The notes below the pieces were generated by a model. That model did no database searches. It was not told the origin of the DNA and saw only the letters and a list, made by a program, of their open reading frames with translations. Source: Clostridiales bacterium (GTDB taxonomy: Bacteria; Bacillota; Clostridia; Christensenellales; Aristaeellaceae). From it: 22,886 bases of DNA. The DNA is taken from assembly GCA_004555535.1 (NCBI GenBank), contig SFHU01000042.1, positions 1 to 22,886 of the forward strand. Reading direction: 5' to 3'. Position numbers and translations under genes: made by a program. Below, piece after piece: positions 20,864-22,886 of the stretch; within the stretch, counting starts at the first letter, position 1; every line of letters begins with the position of its first letter.

Positions 20864-21327
20864 GTCCATTCCTCCCCGATCAGGCTGCGCAGCCTCTTGC
20901 GGGCCCGCGAGAGGCCCGCGCAGACCGCGCTCTTCGTCGTTGTCATCATGGCAGCGATCTCCCGCACGTCGTAGCCCTCGACGTAGTGCAGCACAACCAT
21001 CGTCCGCTGCCGCTGTGGCAGGCGGTCAATCGCCTCCTCCAGCCCGGAAGGTTCCATCTCTTCGGTCGCCTGCTCGGGCAGCGTGTCGACCGGCGTCATC
21101 CTGCGCTGTCTGCGCTGTATGTTGATGCATTCACGGATCAGGATCCGCGTCATCCAGGTGGAAAAGAGCCGCTCGTCGCGCAGCGTCCCGCGCTTCTCCC
21201 AGCCCTTGGCAATCGCCTCGGAGACCGCGTCCAAGCGGTCGGCCTCTCCGCGCAGGTAGCTCGCCGCCACACGGTACATCGCCGTGCGCATCTGCGTCAC
21301 CTGCCGGGCAAATGTCTCCTTGTCCAT
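20860..21327 (-). CDS. ECF-type RNA polymerase sigma factor
   Basis: A 155-residue sigma-70 family protein of the extracytoplasmic-function group. Region 2 (about 10-75) contains AMYRVAASYLRGEADRLDAV and LFSTWMTRILIRECIN. Region 4 (about 97-150) contains LPQRQRTMVVLHYVEGYDVREIA and TKSAVCAGLSRARKRLR, the helix-turn-helix that reads the -35 element (motifs abbreviated here). Regions 1 and 3 are absent, as usual for the group. The start follows GAAGGGG by a few bases. The stop overlaps the start of the membrane protein next to it by four bases. Regulation by that partner and auto-activation are likely; a CGTCTAAT element about 100 bases upstream may be its own target. Confidence 0.94.
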   Translation of the reverse strand: MDKETFARQVTQMRTAMYRVAASYLRGEADRLDAVSEAIAKGWEKRGTLRDERLFSTWMTRILIRECINIQRRQRRMTPVDTLPEQATEEMEPSGLEEAIDRLPQRQRTMVVLHYVEGYDVREIAAMMTTTKSAVCAGLSRARKRLRSLIGEEWT

Positions 21328-21426
21328 GGCATCCCCTTCCCGTTTTTCTCCCGCTCCCTGCGCGCATGGCGTGGCGGGGCGTTCCTCTGTTTCCTCCGGT
21401 CATCCCGGCTTCAAGCGCTTGTACCC

Positions 21427-21434
21427 ATTAGACG
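21427..21434 (-). promoter_or_regulatory. Candidate -10 element of an ECF sigma-dependent promoter
   Basis: The minus strand reads CGTCTAAT (21434-21427), like the CGTC -10 boxes of ECF promoters, about 100 bases upstream of the sigma gene. The expected -35 element (TGAAAC-like) is only weakly suggested by GCGAATC about 16 bases further up. Confidence 0.35.
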
Positions 21435-21488
21435 CGCGCGAACGGCTCGGGATTCGCACGGGCTTCTTTTCTCTCTACGCTGCGTCGG

Positions 21489-21517
21489 TTGACCGCGCCG
21501 CCCCTGCGCTGTATGCT
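21489..21517 (+). promoter_or_regulatory. Promoter of the acetyltransferase gene
   Basis: TTGACC (21489-21494), 17 bases, then TATGCT (21512-21517), 30 bases before the start at 21548. Confidence 0.65.
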
Positions 21518-21547
21518 TTTTCTAAAAGCAGACAGGGAGGATTGTCC

Positions 21548-22222
21548 ATGACCTTTACGCCCTTTGATCCGCGGCGCTGGCCGCGCCGCGAGGTCTTCCA
21601 CTACTTTTCCGCCCTCGCGCCGACCGGCTATTCCCTCACCGTGCAGCTCGACGTAACCGCCCTTCGGCAAGCCCTGCGCGCGCGGAACCGGAGGTTCTAT
21701 CCCGCCTATCTCTGGCTGGTCACGCGGAACCTGAACCGCCAGAGCGAGATGAAGACCACCGTCCGGGACGGCAGGCCGGGTTATTTTGACACGCTGACCC
21801 CGCTCTACGCCGTCTTCCACGAGGACGACCACACGTTTTCGCTCATGTGGACGCCGTTTGACGAGGATTTTGACACGTTCTATGCGCATCACCTGGAGAA
21901 CGTCGCGTGCTTCGGCGACCGCCACGGGCCGCTTTCCCAGCCGCAGACCCCGCCGCCGGAGAACGCCTACACCGTCTCCTGCCTGCCGTGGGTGAGCTTT
22001 GAGCACTTCGCCGTGCACAGCTACGGCGTCACACCGTACTTTCTCCCTTCCGTGGAGGCCGGACGGTTCATCGAGCAGGACGGGTGCACGCTGCTGCCGC
22101 TCTCCATCACCTGCCACCACGCCGCGACGGACGGCTGGCATGTGCATCAGTTCCTCGACGCGCTCCAGCGGGAGGCCGACAGCTTTGAGGCAGTCGCCTG
22201 GGGCGAAGATGCGGAGGAATGA
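21548..22222 (+). CDS. Chloramphenicol acetyltransferase-like protein (CatA type)
   Basis: A 224-residue cytoplasmic protein, close to the normal CatA length of about 215. The catalytic block HHAATDGWHVHQFLDALQ (190-207) matches the family HHAVCDGYHVGRFINELQ: catalytic His191 and structural Asp195 are kept. PWVSFEHFAVH (148-158) matches PWISFTSFNLN, including Ser150, which helps hold the transition state. Such enzymes transfer acetyl from acetyl-CoA to the 3-hydroxyl of chloramphenicol. Divergent chromosomal members are common and not all give resistance, so resistance is possible but not shown. The ATG at 21548 follows GGGAGG by eight bases; upstream in-frame ATGs run over the promoter. Monocistronic, with its own promoter and terminator. 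Confidence 0.88.
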   Translation: MTFTPFDPRRWPRREVFHYFSALAPTGYSLTVQLDVTALRQALRARNRRFYPAYLWLVTRNLNRQSEMKTTVRDGRPGYFDTLTPLYAVFHEDDHTFSLMWTPFDEDFDTFYAHHLENVACFGDRHGPLSQPQTPPPENAYTVSCLPWVSFEHFAVHSYGVTPYFLPSVEAGRFIEQDGCTLLPLSITCHHAATDGWHVHQFLDALQREADSFEAVAWGEDAEE

Positions 22223-22255
22223 GGTCTCTTTGAAGCATGTTCTTTGAGAAAACGA

Positions 22256-22302
22256 CAGACTCCGGGTCTTCCTGACAAGCCCGGAGTCTGTTTCCTCTTT
22301 TG
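22256..22302 (+). terminator. Terminator of the acetyltransferase gene
   Basis: CAGACTCCGGG (22256-22266) pairs perfectly with CCCGGAGTCTG (22280-22290), then TTTCCTCTTTT follows. Confidence 0.92.
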
Positions 22303-22338
22303 GTTTTCCGTCAAATCCCCGCTATGCGGATCGAACCC

Positions 22339-22490
22339 ATCTCAATCGTAGGCTGCTTGGCAGCCTGCTCTGAGACTACGCTCTCTGTTGGAATTTGGGG
22401 CTGCCGCCCAAACCTGCCCGGGGCGCCGCCCCGGACCCCGCAAGGGACTTCGCCCCTTGACCATATCTTCGCTTCGCGCGCGCGAAAGCC
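22339..22490 (-). repeat. Dispersed structured repeat, copy 2
   Basis: Read on the minus strand, the blocks match copy 1 at 19397-19635. They are GGCTTTCGCG...CGCGAAGCGAAGA, a GAA-loop hairpin (22459-22441, arms CAAGGGGC/GTCCCTTG), GGGCAGGTTTGGG, a GGGCGGCAGCCCC hairpin (about 22410-22396), and the two-part hairpin (22375-22340). In that hairpin the outer stem TCTCA/TGAGA and the inner stem AGGCTGC/GCAGCCT again flank the unchanged internal loop GAGC/ACGAT. A GGTTCGATCC block resembling a tRNA T-arm follows (22336-22327 region). This copy is shorter than copy 1. It lies between the acetyltransferase terminator and the end of carB. Confidence 0.75.
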
Positions 22491-22506
22491 ATTCTGAGCT
22501 AAATGC

Positions 22507-22886
22507 TTACAAAATCAGGTCATGCAGGCCCAGCGGCGGCACGTCCTCCTCCTGCTTGCCGAGCTTGACGCACTTCATCAGCAGCTTCGCCGTGTCGATG
22601 CTGGTGACGCAGGCGATGCCGTATTCGACCGCCATGCGGCGCAGGCGGAAGCCCGCGCGCTGCGGGTCGCGTCCATGCGTCGGCGTCGTGATGATCAAGC
22701 GGATCTTGCCCGAATCGAAGAGCCGGGCCAGCGCGTCGGTGTCCTCGCCAGGACGCGGCACGCTCTGCGCGCCGACGTAGTTGTGGTTGAGCATGTGCGC
22801 GGTGCCGGTGGTCGCATAGATGTCAAAGCCCAGCGCTGCGAACGTCTCGGCCAGAGCCAGCGCCTCGCGCTTGTCGTGGTCGGCGA
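22507..22886 (-). CDS. carB: Carbamoyl-phosphate synthase large subunit, C-terminal part
   Basis: The frame runs from the window edge to a TAA at 22509-22507 and covers the last 126 residues: the MGS-like allosteric domain. Visible features are ADHDKREALALAETFAALGFDIYATTGTA (opening strand-helix, abbreviated), the LIITTPTHGRDPQRAGFRLRR segment and IACVTSIDTAKLLMKC, a standard CarB ending. CarB makes carbamoyl phosphate from bicarbonate, ammonia and ATP for pyrimidine and arginine synthesis, and this domain senses UMP and ornithine-type effectors in other bacteria. A free methylglyoxal synthase is possible in principle, but the tail and the long open frame fit CarB better. Confidence 0.85.
   Translation of the reverse strand, partial: ADHDKREALALAETFAALGFDIYATTGTAHMLNHNYVGAQSVPRPGEDTDALARLFDSGKIRLIITTPTHGRDPQRAGFRLRRMAVEYGIACVTSIDTAKLLMKCVKLGKQEEDVPPLGLHDLIL

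Noticed and set aside
1..22886. CRISPR array, IS element with transposase, prophage or integrase
   Set aside because: No regularly spaced direct repeats and no transposase, integrase or phage structural protein motifs were found on either strand.

Overview
The window looks like chromosome of a GC-rich, low-oxygen Gram-positive bacterium, most likely a gut Clostridia member (Eubacteriales or Christensenellales-like; this placement is inference). The reasons are strong GGAGG ribosome binding sites, many near-consensus TTGACA-17-TATAAT promoters, Sec signal peptides without outer-membrane genes, a barnase/barstar pair, proline-rich TPSP linkers and SH3b/YkuD cell-wall proteins. Nearly every gene is covered by long antisense open frames caused by high GC; these were discarded.

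Layout. 1-2300: a divergent pair made of the start of a TetR repressor (cut by the window edge, TTG start) and a secreted FMN/FAD flavoprotein reductase, with a consensus promoter and a palindromic operator between them. 2578-2827: a complete two-tRNA unit (Gln-CTG, Glu-CTC) with its own promoter and terminator. 2865-5001: an SNF2-type helicase preceded by a small PD-(D/E)XK nuclease. 5173-6525: a secreted YkuD (L,D-transpeptidase-fold) protein whose catalytic residues are all replaced. 6651-7476: secreted barnase ribonuclease plus its inhibitor barstar. 7539-9091: a MATE efflux pump with a structured leader. 9164-12336: a tight operon of a MarR regulator, an iron alcohol dehydrogenase and an aldehyde dehydrogenase. 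12363-17244: three minus-strand flavin genes (a cytoplasmic flavin reductase and two more secreted flavoprotein reductases), with a strongly folded spacer between the last two. 17455-19378: a secreted SH3b/peptidoglycan-binding/PDZ protein. 19712-21434: an ECF sigma factor with a PepSY-like membrane partner. 21489-22302: a chloramphenicol-acetyltransferase-like gene. 22507-22886: the C-terminal end of CarB.

How the genes work together. Three exported reductases in 17 kb, each with a covalent-FMN attachment motif and each lacking the fumarate-binding Arg signature, suggest reduction of several unknown external electron acceptors at the cell surface. Domain order differs: FMN domain first in the gene at 378, last in the genes at 13029 and 15212. 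The ApbE flavin transferase and the electron-donating chain they would need are not in the window.

The least explained signals are: (1) an intergenic element present twice in opposite orientation (about 19397-19635 and 22339-22490) whose hairpins carry compensatory base changes; (2) the YkuD domain with its catalytic residues rewritten; (3) the nuclease-SNF2 pair; and (4) the folded spacer between two reductase genes.
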